DNA of 64,000 nucleotides from an uncultured Lachnospiraceae bacterium (GTDB lineage Bacteria; Bacillota; Clostridia; Lachnospirales; Lachnospiraceae), in NCBI GenBank assembly GCA_910586755.1, contig CAJUJM010000061.1, forward strand, positions 50,233-114,232. The letters run 5' to 3'. Positions 1-8,273 of the stretch are shown here, one piece after another. The position numbers and the translations under genes were made by a program. The notes under the pieces are model-generated. The model was not told where the DNA came from. It did not search any database and saw only the letters and a program-made list of their open reading frames with translations. Position 1 is the stretch's first letter, and each line of letters begins with the position of its first letter.

Positions 1-164
1 GCTGTCACCGGAACCACTGCAGCAGCTCCATCGTGGTGGATAAAATCCCAATGAGCTTCATGGCCATTGGCAATTACTGTATCCTCATAAAATTTTAATA
101 TGGTTCCGGTATATTTCAACTCCCTCTTTTTGCGGATTACCGGAATATCCTGATTATTGTTCAT
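1..164 (-). CDS. NUDIX hydrolase, ADP-ribose pyrophosphatase-like (N-terminal part only)
   Basis: Only the first 54 codons are in the window; the gene runs off the left edge. The readable start is MNNNQDIPVIRKKREL, followed by a strand-rich segment ending in AAAVVPV, which fits the lead-in to the NUDIX fold of ADP-ribose pyrophosphatases. The NUDIX box itself (GX5EX7REUXEEXGU) lies outside, so the catalytic site cannot be checked. A clear AGGGAGG ribosome site sits 7 bases before the ATG. It lies 17 bases after proC on the same strand and is probably co-transcribed with it. Family is likely from N-terminal resemblance; substrate is inferred. Confidence 0.7.
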   Translation of the reverse strand, partial: MNNNQDIPVIRKKRELKYTGTILKFYEDTVIANGHEAHWDFIHHDGAAAVVPVT

Positions 165-181
165 GTAAGAATCCCTCCCTT

Positions 182-982
182 TCATTTCTTCAACTTTGCG
201 TTTTTCTCATAGCTGGCATCGCAGGCTTTAATCAGCGCACTGCGAAAACCGCTTTCTTCCAAGGCAGATACTCCTTCAATGGTGGTTCCTCCCGGGGAAC
301 ACACCATATCTTTTAACTGACCGGGATGCAAGCCCGTCTCCAAAACCATCCTGGCGCTTCCCAAAACCGTCTGGGCCGCCATTTCGTAAGCGTCCTCTCT
401 GGGCAATCCATACTTTACCCCGCCGTCTGCCAACGCCTCGATAAACATATAGACATAAGCAGGAGAGCAGCCGCTGACACAGCCTACCGCATCAATCAAC
501 CGCTCCGGCACCCGTTTCATCTTTCCGAAAGAATTAAAAATCTTCTCTATTTCCCGGATTTCCTCCGGGCTAAACTCCTCTTCTTCCAGGCAGACCCCGG
601 TCATTCCCTCTCCCACCAAAGCAGGGGTATTGGGCATTGTTCGAACCACCCGCATCTCATGGCCCAAATTGCTTTTTAAATACTGACTGTCGATTCCGGC
701 GGCAATCGAAATAATCACCTGTCTCGGACTGACAAAATCCCCTATTTCCTCCATCACCTGTTTAAAATACTGAGGTTTCACCGCTAAAATCAGATATTTT
801 ACCTGAGTTGCACAGGTCTTACTGTCCGGGGCAGGAATCACCCCTGTCTGTTCCTGAACCCAGGCCACCCGTTTTTGGTTTACCTCCCAAAAGGTAAGCT
901 CTTCCTTTGGCATATAGGCTAACAGGCCCTTTAAAATTGCGTATCCCATATTACCCATGCCAATAAATCCAACTTTTTCCAT
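182..982 (-). CDS. proC: Pyrroline-5-carboxylate reductase
   Basis: Makes L-proline from 1-pyrroline-5-carboxylate with NAD(P)H in the cytoplasm, the last step of proline synthesis. The protein is 266 residues, the usual length. The N-terminal Rossmann motif is GFIGMGNMG (residues 4-12). The C-terminal half has the family signatures SPAYVYMFIEALADGG and SPGGTTIEGV. An upstream in-frame ATG at 1081 would add 33 residues unlike the family. The chosen ATG at 982 has AAAGGAG five bases upstream and begins exactly at the Rossmann strand. It lies downstream of rny, separated by a hairpin terminator, and upstream of the NUDIX gene. Confidence 0.95.
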   Translation of the reverse strand: MEKVGFIGMGNMGYAILKGLLAYMPKEELTFWEVNQKRVAWVQEQTGVIPAPDSKTCATQVKYLILAVKPQYFKQVMEEIGDFVSPRQVIISIAAGIDSQYLKSNLGHEMRVVRTMPNTPALVGEGMTGVCLEEEEFSPEEIREIEKIFNSFGKMKRVPERLIDAVGCVSGCSPAYVYMFIEALADGGVKYGLPREDAYEMAAQTVLGSARMVLETGLHPGQLKDMVCSPGGTTIEGVSALEESGFRSALIKACDASYEKNAKLKK

Positions 983-1046
983 CCTTTTCTCCTTTCTGCC
1001 AAAAATCCTGGTTCTCAGGTCTCTTTCATTCCATTGCCTGCAACAC

Positions 1047-1094
1047 AAAAAGGCGCCTGGACATACCATGTTTATGGTCATGCAAACGCCTTTG
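1047..1094 (-). terminator. Intrinsic terminator after rny
   Basis: On the minus strand AAAGGCG at 1094-1087 pairs with CGCCTTT at 1055-1049. An inner ACCAT/ATGGT stem is also possible. A short T-run follows. It sits 25 bases after the rny stop codon, inside the leader of proC, so read-through could link the two genes. Confidence 0.7.
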
Positions 1095-1118
1095 TCTTCT
1101 TCTGGATTCTGATTAGGC

Positions 1119-2663
1119 CTACTTTGCGTAGTCTGTTACCCGGGACTCCCGAATCACATTCACCTTAATCTGTCCTGGATATTCCAGCTCATCTTCAATT
1201 CTCTTGGAGATCTCACGTGCCAGCAATACCATGCCGTCATCGTTAATCTGTTCCGGAACAACCATAATTCGGACTTCCCGGCCTGCCTGAATAGCAAAAG
1301 ACTTGTCTACTCCCTTAAAGGAGTTGGTGATATCTTCTAATTGTTTCAATCTGTTGGTATATGTTTCCAGAGTCTCCCGTCTTGCCCCCGGTCTTGCGGC
1401 AGAAATCGTATCTGCAGCCTGAACGATGCATGCAATCAAGCTCTGAGGTTCAACATCGCCATGGTGGGATTCCACTGCATTTAATACTATGGCAGATTCT
1501 TTGTACTTGCGGCATAGATCAACGCCCAGACGAATATGGGAACCTTCCATCTCATGGTCAACGGACTTGCCAATGTCATGTAATAAACCGGCACGTTTCG
1601 CCAGACGGACATCTAACCCCGTCTCGGCTGCCAATAGGCCAGAAAGCTGAGCTACCTCAATGGAGTGCTTTAACGCATTCTGTCCATAGCTGGTTCTAAA
1701 TTTCATCTTGCCCAAAAGTTTCACTAATTCGGGATGGATGCCGTGAATTCCTACCTCCAGGGTAGCGGCTTCTCCCTCTTCCCGCATCATAGTTTCTACT
1801 TCTCTCTGCGCTTTTTCAACCATCTCTTCGATTCTGGCCGGATGGATACGTCCGTCCACAATCAAACGTTCCAAAGCAATCCGGGCAACTTCTCTTCGAA
1901 TGGGATCAAACCCTGATAATACCACTGCTTCCGGGGTATCATCAATAATCAGTTCTACGCCGGTCATGGTCTCTAAGGTACGGATGTTTCGGCCCTCACG
2001 GCCAATGATTCGGCCCTTCATCTCATCATTGGGAAGCTGTACAACAGAGACCGTAGTCTCCGCTACGTGATCGGCAGCACATCTCTGGATGGCTGTCACA
2101 ATGTAATCTTTTGCCTTTTTATCGGCTTCTTCTTTTGCTTTGTTTTCCAGTTCCTTAATTAGTTTTGCGGTGTCATGTTTTACGTCTTCTTCAACAGATT
2201 TTAAAAGATATTCTTTTGCCTGTTCGGAGGTTAGGCCTGAAATTTTCTCCAGTTCCTGTATCCCTTTTTCGTAAAGTGAATCCACTTCTGCAGAACGCTT
2301 GCCCAGAGAATCCTCTCTTGCAAGTAATCCTGCTTCCCTCTTTTCCAGGGCATCTGCCTTTTTTTCTACGTTTTCTTCCTTACTTAACACTCTTCGTTCA
2401 TAACGCTGAAGCTCTGCTCTTCTTTCTTTCGTTTCCTTTTCCAGCTCATTCTTAGTCTTTAACGACTCTTCCTTTGCTTCCAGAAGAGCTTCCCGCTTCT
2501 TGGTTTCTGCTACCTTTAACGCTTCATCTATTATCTCCCTGGACTTTTCTTCGGCGGAACCAATCTTACTCTCGTAAGTCTTAATCCGATATTGGGTCGC
2601 CACAACCCAGGTAATAACAGCTACTATCACGCCTGTTATACATGCAGCTATTACTGGTGACAC
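1119..2663 (-). CDS. rny: Ribonuclease Y
   Basis: Membrane-anchored endoribonuclease that starts mRNA decay in Firmicutes. The order is: N-terminal membrane helix (about residues 3-24), a long charged coiled coil (about 30-190), a KH RNA-binding domain around MKGRIIGREGRNIRTLE, and an HD metal-dependent phosphohydrolase domain with LLHDIGKS. Length is 514 residues, typical for the family. The start codon is GTG at 2663, with AGGAGGTG five bases upstream. It has its own promoter at 2712-2740 and is separated from recX by a folded repeat element. Nothing in the catalytic motifs is missing. Confidence 0.97.
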   Translation of the reverse strand: MSPVIAACITGVIVAVITWVVATQYRIKTYESKIGSAEEKSREIIDEALKVAETKKREALLEAKEESLKTKNELEKETKERRAELQRYERRVLSKEENVEKKADALEKREAGLLAREDSLGKRSAEVDSLYEKGIQELEKISGLTSEQAKEYLLKSVEEDVKHDTAKLIKELENKAKEEADKKAKDYIVTAIQRCAADHVAETTVSVVQLPNDEMKGRIIGREGRNIRTLETMTGVELIIDDTPEAVVLSGFDPIRREVARIALERLIVDGRIHPARIEEMVEKAQREVETMMREEGEAATLEVGIHGIHPELVKLLGKMKFRTSYGQNALKHSIEVAQLSGLLAAETGLDVRLAKRAGLLHDIGKSVDHEMEGSHIRLGVDLCRKYKESAIVLNAVESHHGDVEPQSLIACIVQAADTISAARPGARRETLETYTNRLKQLEDITNSFKGVDKSFAIQAGREVRIMVVPEQINDDGMVLLAREISKRIEDELEYPGQIKVNVIRESRVTDYAK

Positions 2664-2711
2664 AGGAGCACCTCCTTATTTAGTTTTCATTGTACGAACT
2701 ACAACAGTATA

Positions 2712-2740
2712 ATTCTATACGGTTTCCGGTAATGTGTCAA
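2712..2740 (-). promoter_or_regulatory. Sigma-A type promoter of rny
   Basis: Minus-strand TTGACA (2740-2735) and TAGAAT (2717-2712) are 17 bases apart. They lie about 50 bases before the rny GTG start. Confidence 0.8.
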
Positions 2741-2768
2741 GTCCAATAGACTCTTTTCCACAAATTAC

Positions 2769-2919
2769 GGTAACAGTTCAGACGGCGGAGAACCTGAGAT
2801 AAAATTTTACTTACAAGCGAGCTTGACGTAAAATTTTATCTCAAGTTCTACATCGGATGGACATCCGATGCTTCTTGCCCGGCTACGCCGGGCAAGAAGA
2901 TGCCGTCTGAACTGCTACC
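2769..2919. repeat. Folded 151-bp repeat element, copy 1
   Basis: Outer arms at 2769-2786 and 2902-2919 pair over 18 bases with one mismatch. Inside are three hairpins: A, arms 2789-2810 and 2828-2849 (22 bp, one mismatch) with loop TTACAAGCGAGCTTGAC; B, arms 2851-2859 and 2862-2870 (9 bp); C, arms 2871-2883 and 2887-2899 (13 bp, loop TAC). Together they would form a multi-branch junction. A second copy is at 20537-20688. It fills the gap between recX and rny. It has no open reading frame. It could be a non-autonomous mobile element (MITE or REP type), a structured RNA, or a 3' end stabiliser. Confidence 0.88.
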
Positions 2920-2926
2920 ATTGCAG

Positions 2927-3550
2927 TCAATCTGCCCAACTATCGTCTTCCATATCTCCCATTACACTGTAAATCACATCAAAGGAATATCCCCTCCTGG
3001 CCAACATTCCGGCAGCCTTATCCCGCTCTTTCCTGTCAAGTTTCCGGCCCCAGTAGCCCTTTTTTTCCAAAAGAGCCTGTACCTGCCCCTTCTCATCGAT
3101 ATCCTGCTGTTCCAGAATCTCCTCTGCCAGCTCCTTATCAATTCCCTTCTGAAGCATACCATTCAGGATCTGGCGTTTGCTTTTATGTCGGGATCGGGAC
3201 TCTGCGTAGCGGGCGCCGTAAGACTCATCATCTACATAGCGAAAGCGCAGAGCCATGGACAGGGCAGACTCTATTGCCGGCTCCGGATAGCCTTCCCTCT
3301 TTAATCTGGCCCGAAGCTCCGCCTCCGTCTTATCTGAAAATTCCAAAAGATGAAGGGTCCTCTCCCTGGCTCTGGAGCACAAGGTCTGAAGCAGCAGTTC
3401 CAATGTCTCCTGCTCCAGCTTTTCTCCCTCTTCTATCCGGTATTTGCGGATATCGCCGGGGTATAAGACAAATGCAAGGTCCCCCTCCAGAAGGACCTTG
3501 CGTCTCTTTTTATCAAATTCCGTAATGCTTAAGATCCGGAGTGCTCCCAT
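2927..3550 (-). CDS. recX: Regulatory protein RecX
   Basis: Modulates RecA filaments by binding them. The protein is 207 residues and all-helical, with the RecX three-helix repeats visible (for example LLEFSDKTEAELRARLKREGY and FRYVDDESYGARYAESR). It begins with a basic segment common in the Firmicute form. Its ATG overlaps the recA stop codon by one base (TAATG), with AGGAGG just upstream, so translation is probably coupled and the gene shares recA's SOS control. Downstream lies the folded repeat element. Confidence 0.93.
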   Translation of the reverse strand: MGALRILSITEFDKKRRKVLLEGDLAFVLYPGDIRKYRIEEGEKLEQETLELLLQTLCSRARERTLHLLEFSDKTEAELRARLKREGYPEPAIESALSMALRFRYVDDESYGARYAESRSRHKSKRQILNGMLQKGIDKELAEEILEQQDIDEKGQVQALLEKKGYWGRKLDRKERDKAAGMLARRGYSFDVIYSVMGDMEDDSWAD

Positions 3551-4629
3551 TACTCCTCCTTCTCCTGCTTTTTGGGTGTATCTGGCTTCTTAGGCGTCTC
3601 TTCTGCCGTGGGTTCGCCTGCTTCTTTGGCTGTTTTCTGAAGGCTGTACTTGTCTCTTACCTTCTGTTCAATCTCCTGACAAATCTCCTGGTTGTTCTGC
3701 AAATAGATCTTGGCATTTTCCCGGCCCTGACCGATTTTGGAACCATTGTAAGCGTACCAGGCGCCGCTCTTCTCAACAATATTCTCCTTCACCGCCAGAT
3801 CCAGAATATCTCCCTCTTTGGAAATGCCCTTTCCAAACATAATGTCAAACTCTGCCTCTTTGAAAGGCGGAGCAATCTTATTCTTTACCACCTTGACCCG
3901 AACCCGGCTGCCGATGGCCTCGCCGCTCTGCTTTAAGGTTTCTGTCCGGCGCACATCCATGCGGACAGAGGAATAAAATTTCAGTGCACGGCCTCCGGTT
4001 GTGGTCTCCGGGCTGCCAAACATAACGCCTACTTTCTCACGAAGCTGGTTGATAAAAATTACGATACAGTTGGACTTGCTGATAACAGCAGTAAGTTTCC
4101 TCAATGCCTGGGACATAAGGCGGGCCTGAAGGCCTACATGGGAATCTCCCATATCGCCGTCAATCTCTGCCTTGGGAACCAGGGCTGCAACAGAGTCTAC
4201 GATGACAATGTCCACAGCGCCGGAGCGTACCATGGTCTCGGTAATCTCCAAAGCCTGCTCACCGTTATCCGGCTGTGATATGTAAAGATTGTCAATGTCC
4301 ACGCCGATCTCCTTGGCATAAACCGGATCCAGGGCATGCTCCGCATCAATAAATCCGGCAATCCCGCCCCTCTTCTGTACCTCAGCTACCATATGAAGGG
4401 CGACCGTAGTCTTACCGCTGGACTCGGGTCCGTAAATCTCTATAATACGCCCTCTGGGCACTCCTCCCAATCCCAGCGCAATATCCAGACTCAAAGAGCC
4501 GGTAGGAATCGTTTCAATATTCATATTAGCTCCGGACTCTCCCAGTTTCATAACAGAGCCCTTGCCATAAGCCTTTTCAATCTGATTTAGGGCGGCGTCT
4601 AATGCTTTTAATTTATCATCCTTATTCAT
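3550..4629 (-). CDS. recA: DNA recombinase RecA
   Basis: ATP-dependent strand exchange protein and co-protease for LexA. With the ATG at 4629 it has 359 residues. Walker A is GPESSGKT (residues 67-74), and the loops GGRALKFY and FINQLREKVGVMFG are present. The C-terminus is charged and lysine/glutamate rich. A further ATG at 4650 lies inside the SOS operator and lacks a ribosome site. The chosen start has GGAGG seven bases upstream. First gene of a recA-recX operon with an SOS box in its promoter. Confidence 0.98.
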   Translation of the reverse strand: MNKDDKLKALDAALNQIEKAYGKGSVMKLGESGANMNIETIPTGSLSLDIALGLGGVPRGRIIEIYGPESSGKTTVALHMVAEVQKRGGIAGFIDAEHALDPVYAKEIGVDIDNLYISQPDNGEQALEITETMVRSGAVDIVIVDSVAALVPKAEIDGDMGDSHVGLQARLMSQALRKLTAVISKSNCIVIFINQLREKVGVMFGSPETTTGGRALKFYSSVRMDVRRTETLKQSGEAIGSRVRVKVVKNKIAPPFKEAEFDIMFGKGISKEGDILDLAVKENIVEKSGAWYAYNGSKIGQGRENAKIYLQNNQEICQEIEQKVRDKYSLQKTAKEAGEPTAEETPKKPDTPKKQEKEE

Positions 4630-4643
4630 AGCTTCCTCCAATG

Positions 4644-4657
4644 CGAACAAATGTTCT
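4644..4657 (-). promoter_or_regulatory. LexA (SOS) box of recA
   Basis: CGAACAAATGTTCT on the plus strand closely matches the Gram-positive consensus CGAACATATGTTCG. It lies between the recA -10 box and the ribosome site, where LexA would block transcription. Confidence 0.9.
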
Positions 4658-4670
4658 TCTGATAGATATA

Positions 4671-4699
4671 ACTATAATATACCCTTGCCAAAATGTCAA
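4671..4699 (-). promoter_or_regulatory. recA promoter
   Basis: Minus-strand TTGACA (4699-4694) and TATAGT (4676-4671) are separated by 17 bases, just upstream of the SOS box. Confidence 0.8.
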
Positions 4700-4797
4700 C
4701 TATTTATTTCATCCTTTTTTCCACAGACAAGCTGCATCACCGTCCTTTCTTTTATTCTCTTACTTGATATTTTCTGGAATCTTCCGGCGGAACGCCG

Positions 4798-5862
4798 ATG
4801 AAGGGTTGGCAGGAAGAAAATCCTGCAGGCCAGGCATGTATTCTCACCAGGCTCGATAGAACCTCGCCAAGTGTTCCTATTATACCCCATATCTCTTCGG
4901 GATTCAAGGTCCGGGGGACAGATAACTTTGTTTTTACATATCTTAATAAAAAAAGAGGATGGTACCCGCATGTGAATCAGGTGAAATCTGTCGTTCACTG
5001 GTCTGCTGCCAGTGAGCAGGGTCTTACCGGCAAGAACATAGGGGTGGCGGTTTTGGACACCGGAATTTTCCCCCATGAGGATTTTGGAAACCGGCTCCTG
5101 GCTTTTCAGGACATGGTAGCCCGCAAAAACGCTCCCTATGACGACAACGGACACGGCACCCATATTTCTGCAATTATCGGAGGCAGCGGCGCTGCGTCAG
5201 AAGGGAAATACCAGGGAATGGCCCCGGAATGTAATATTATTAATATAAAAGTCTTAGACCAGCGGGGCAATGGCTTTGCTTCCGATGTTCTGGCCGGTCT
5301 TTCCTGGATCCGAAGCCACAGAGAAGAGTATGGCATCCGCATTGTAAATATATCGGTAGGCTCCTTTTCAAGAAAGGGGATGACGGAAAACTCCCTCTTA
5401 GTCCGGGGCGTCAACGCCGCCTGGGACGACGGCCTGGTGGTAGTGGTAGCTGCCGGAAATAACGGGCCGGGAAGGATGACCATCACTACCCCCGGCATCA
5501 GCCGGAAAGTTATTACTGTAGGCTGTTCCGACGATTATAAGGAAGTGCAGGTTTCCGGAAACCGGATGGTGGATTATTCCGGACGCGGCCCCACTGTGGC
5601 CTGTGTGCGAAAGCCCGATGTAGTGGCCCCGGGCTCCCAGATTGTAAGCTGTAAAAATGCCCAGGGGCTTTATCAGAGCAAAAGCGGCACCTCCATGTCC
5701 ACCCCCATCGTCTCCGGCGCCATTGCCCTTCTTCTCCAAAAATATCCGGAAATGACCAACCGGGACGTAAAATTAAAAATCCGGGAGTCCTCCGCGGATT
5801 TGGGACTGCCCCATAACCAGCAGGGCTGGGGGCTGCTAGATATAGAAAAGCTCCTGTGGTAA
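4798..5862 (+). CDS. Subtilisin-like serine peptidase (S8 family)
   Basis: Serine protease of the subtilase fold. The catalytic triad is visible: Asp in AVLDTG (residue 87), His in NGHGTH (residue 119) and Ser in SGTSMSTP (near residue 300). The oxyanion Asn lies in AAGNNG. No signal peptide or propeptide is evident, so it may be an intracellular or AprX-like enzyme. The start is uncertain: ATG 4798 has no good ribosome site and its first 50 codons run through recA's upstream region. GTG at 4972, preceded by AGAGGATGG, would give 297 residues and still contain the whole catalytic domain. It is divergent from recA. Confidence 0.9.
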   Translation: MKGWQEENPAGQACILTRLDRTSPSVPIIPHISSGFKVRGTDNFVFTYLNKKRGWYPHVNQVKSVVHWSAASEQGLTGKNIGVAVLDTGIFPHEDFGNRLLAFQDMVARKNAPYDDNGHGTHISAIIGGSGAASEGKYQGMAPECNIINIKVLDQRGNGFASDVLAGLSWIRSHREEYGIRIVNISVGSFSRKGMTENSLLVRGVNAAWDDGLVVVVAAGNNGPGRMTITTPGISRKVITVGCSDDYKEVQVSGNRMVDYSGRGPTVACVRKPDVVAPGSQIVSCKNAQGLYQSKSGTSMSTPIVSGAIALLLQKYPEMTNRDVKLKIRESSADLGLPHNQQGWGLLDIEKLLW

Positions 5863-5875
5863 CCCACAGGAGCTT
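5844..5875 (-). terminator. Terminator between the subtilase and sulfatase operons
   Basis: A perfect 12-bp inverted repeat (5848-5859 with 5864-5875, loop TAAC) overlaps the stop codon of the subtilase gene. On the minus strand it is followed by CTTTTC, so it best serves the sulfatase operon. It may also act on the convergent plus-strand gene. Confidence 0.8.
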
Positions 5876-5903
5876 CCAGATATACGGCGGGTGCATACGA
5901 GTT

Positions 5904-7379
5904 TTAGAAAATCGATTTCTTTCCCAAAACCGTATCCTCATTTGCCATAATGGCGTGATTAAAGCACTTTTGATAATACTCAAAAATCAGATCCTTATAC
6001 TCATCTTTTCCCCAAAGATTGTCGAACTCTTTCGGGTCTTCCTGCAAATCATAAAACTCGCTGATGGGATCATCGTGATGTACAATCATTTTGTATCTGC
6101 CGTCAAAGTACATGGTAGCGTAAACCTTGTTGGACAGCAATGCAGAATAATAATATTCTGCATAAACGCAGTCTTTATGGACATCCGGATCTGCCTTTCC
6201 CGTCAGAATCCCTGCCAGACTTTTTGCCTGCATGTACTGAGGAATCTCCATCCCCAAAAGCTCCAGAATGGTAGGCGCCACATCCATCAGCTCTACCAGG
6301 GCATTGGAACGCAGTCCCTGCTTAATCAGGCCCGGGCAGGAGAAGATCAAGGGCACATGGACGTTGCACTCATAGAAAAATCCGCCCTTCCAGAACATTC
6401 CATGATCTCCCAGCATTTCCCCGTGATCACTCATGAACATAATAATGGTGTTTTCCCTCTGGCCGGTTTCCTCCAGATAATCAATGAGACGGCCCAGCTG
6501 ATAATCCAGATGTTCTACCAGGGCATAGTATTCCAGGGTATTTTCCCGTTTTTCCTCGTCCGTAACTCCCACTGCGCTGCGTACCATACCGCTCTGGGAT
6601 CCTATATAGTAGGAATCCTTCTGGCTCTGAGGTTTATTGTCCAGCTCTCCCTCTTTCCAGAGAGGAAGGGGCATATCTTCTACATTTAACTTGTCCTTAA
6701 AAGACTGAGGCGGATCAAAGGGGGGATGGGGTGCAAAGGGGTTAATGCTGACGCACCATGGCCGTTTGCTGTCCTCAGCCACGCTCTGCCCGATAAATTC
6801 CATGGCTTTCTCCACACACCAGGTAGTCTGATGGTCTTCGTCCCTCATTCCCTGAATCCGGGCTGGAATGGGATAATCAGACTTAGGCGGCCAGTCAATA
6901 ACCGGAGCCTTGTAAACCTGATGCCAGTCCACGCCTTTTTCTTCCAGCCAATTCATATATCCGTTGACGCCTTTGTCCCACAGATCATAGCCCATATGAC
7001 TCCACTCTACATAGCTGTAGCCGTCGTCCGTCCGCAGCTCAATATGATCTTTGGCACTGCTGGAGGTAAGGTGAAGCTTTCCGGTAAGGCCGCAGACATA
7101 ACCGGCATCCCGCATCATCTTGGTCACCAGAGTCTCATCCCTGGAAAAAGTCTGGTTGCCGTTAATGCTGGAACGGCAGCTTTTGGGATACCGCCCCGTA
7201 AGGAAAGAGGCGCGGCTGGGCGTGCAGACCGGGCTCTGGGAATAGGCCCTCAAAAATGTAGTTCCGGTTTCCATGAGACGATCAATATTAGGCGTATGAA
7301 TATGAGTATTTCCATAGCCGCTGATGGTATCGTATCGAAGCTGATCCGCACAGAACCAGACAACATTGTAATTTTTCAT
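5904..7379 (-). CDS. Type I sulfatase (Cys-type)
   Basis: Hydrolyses a sulfate ester, probably on a glycan. The active-site motif CTPSR with Cys52 is present, followed by ASFLTGR. That Cys must be changed to formylglycine by an anaerobic sulfatase-maturating enzyme, which is not encoded in this window. Metal ligands lie in ADQLRYD near the N-terminus and MSDHGEMLGDHG later. At 491 residues without a signal peptide it should act in the cytoplasm, on material brought in by the neighbouring ABC importer. Last gene of the sugar operon; ribosome site AAAGGAA. Confidence 0.93.
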   Translation of the reverse strand: MKNYNVVWFCADQLRYDTISGYGNTHIHTPNIDRLMETGTTFLRAYSQSPVCTPSRASFLTGRYPKSCRSSINGNQTFSRDETLVTKMMRDAGYVCGLTGKLHLTSSSAKDHIELRTDDGYSYVEWSHMGYDLWDKGVNGYMNWLEEKGVDWHQVYKAPVIDWPPKSDYPIPARIQGMRDEDHQTTWCVEKAMEFIGQSVAEDSKRPWCVSINPFAPHPPFDPPQSFKDKLNVEDMPLPLWKEGELDNKPQSQKDSYYIGSQSGMVRSAVGVTDEEKRENTLEYYALVEHLDYQLGRLIDYLEETGQRENTIIMFMSDHGEMLGDHGMFWKGGFFYECNVHVPLIFSCPGLIKQGLRSNALVELMDVAPTILELLGMEIPQYMQAKSLAGILTGKADPDVHKDCVYAEYYYSALLSNKVYATMYFDGRYKMIVHHDDPISEFYDLQEDPKEFDNLWGKDEYKDLIFEYYQKCFNHAIMANEDTVLGKKSIF

Positions 7380-7442
7380 AGTAATATTCCTTTCGTAAAA
7401 TAGCTTCTCACCCAGACTATGGCCAGTGAACAGTACCGTACA

Positions 7443-8264
7443 CTAGCTTCTGCTGATGGGAAACTCAAACAATTCACTGAGCCACATCTTGCTCAGTCCC
7501 ACCCAGGTGGCCAGATGGGGATGATCTTCGTTGGTCTCCATTTTTCCCAAAGTCAGGCCGTGTCTTCCATGAGGATAGATATGTAACTCATAAGGAATGT
7601 GGTTGGCTTGAAGCCCCCGGGCAAACATCAGGGTATTTTCCGGAGGCACCAGCTCGTCCGTGGCGGTGGTCCACAAAAATACCGGCGGCGTGTGGCTCCC
7701 GATATGCTCCACCAGGTTGTAGAGAGACGGATCCCCGTCGCCAGCCAGATTCCGGATGCTTCCCTCATGTTCAAATTCTCCCGTAAGAGTCACGGCATAG
7801 CCTAAAATTGCCGCATCCGGCCGGTTCATTCCTCCCCTGGTGTCAAACTCTTTCTTTAATTCTTCACAATCCCAGAGAGTGGCGCAGGAGGCCGCCAGAT
7901 GGCCTCCGGCGGAAAATCCCAGAGCCGCAATCTGATTAGGATTGGTGTTCCAGTCCGCCGCATTTTCCCGAATGGCAATTATGGCCGCGGATGCTTCTTT
8001 TAAAGGCTTAAGCCCCAGAGGTTCCAGTCCCGGAGCATATTCCTGAATGGAATATTCCAAAACAAAGGTGTTAAAGCCTTCTGCAAAATATTCAAATGCC
8101 ACCGGATCTTTTTCCCGGCCTGCCAGCTTCTGATACCCTCCGCCCGGTATAACTAAAATACCCGGCCGGATTCCCCGGAATATGTAAATGTCATCCGGGT
8201 CGTGGAGATACCCGGTTAAAGTCCCTCCATGGGGAGTCAGCTGCGGAATATAAACCTTTTTCAT
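7443..8264 (-). CDS. Alpha/beta hydrolase, carbohydrate-esterase-like
   Basis: 273 residues with an alpha/beta hydrolase fold. The oxyanion motif is VIPGGGY, the nucleophile elbow is GFSAGGH, the acid is in TATDELVPP and the His in HGRHG. This pattern resembles acetylxylan esterases and related deacetylases. No signal peptide, so it is probably cytoplasmic. It sits between the sugar permease and the sulfatase, which suggests removal of acyl groups from the same imported sugar. The exact substrate is unknown. Confidence 0.85.
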   Translation of the reverse strand: MKKVYIPQLTPHGGTLTGYLHDPDDIYIFRGIRPGILVIPGGGYQKLAGREKDPVAFEYFAEGFNTFVLEYSIQEYAPGLEPLGLKPLKEASAAIIAIRENAADWNTNPNQIAALGFSAGGHLAASCATLWDCEELKKEFDTRGGMNRPDAAILGYAVTLTGEFEHEGSIRNLAGDGDPSLYNLVEHIGSHTPPVFLWTTATDELVPPENTLMFARGLQANHIPYELHIYPHGRHGLTLGKMETNEDHPHLATWVGLSKMWLSELFEFPISRS

Positions 8265-8273
8265 AATCTCGCT

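Noticed and set aside
982..1081. Longer proC with 33 extra N-terminal residues
   Set aside because: The extension runs through the rny terminator hairpin, has no ribosome site and is unlike the family.
2165..2455. Plus-strand open frame of 96 codons
   Set aside because: Lies inside the rny coiled-coil region on the other strand; it has no ribosome site and a leucine/serine/phenylalanine-rich composition expected of a reverse frame.
4696..5163. Minus-strand frame of 155 codons beside recA
   Set aside because: Overlaps the recA promoter and the subtilase gene; no ribosome site, and it has the irregular composition of a shadow frame.
5398..5983. Minus-strand frames across the subtilase gene
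   Set aside because: They mirror the GC-rich catalytic domain coding sequence and have no motifs of their own.
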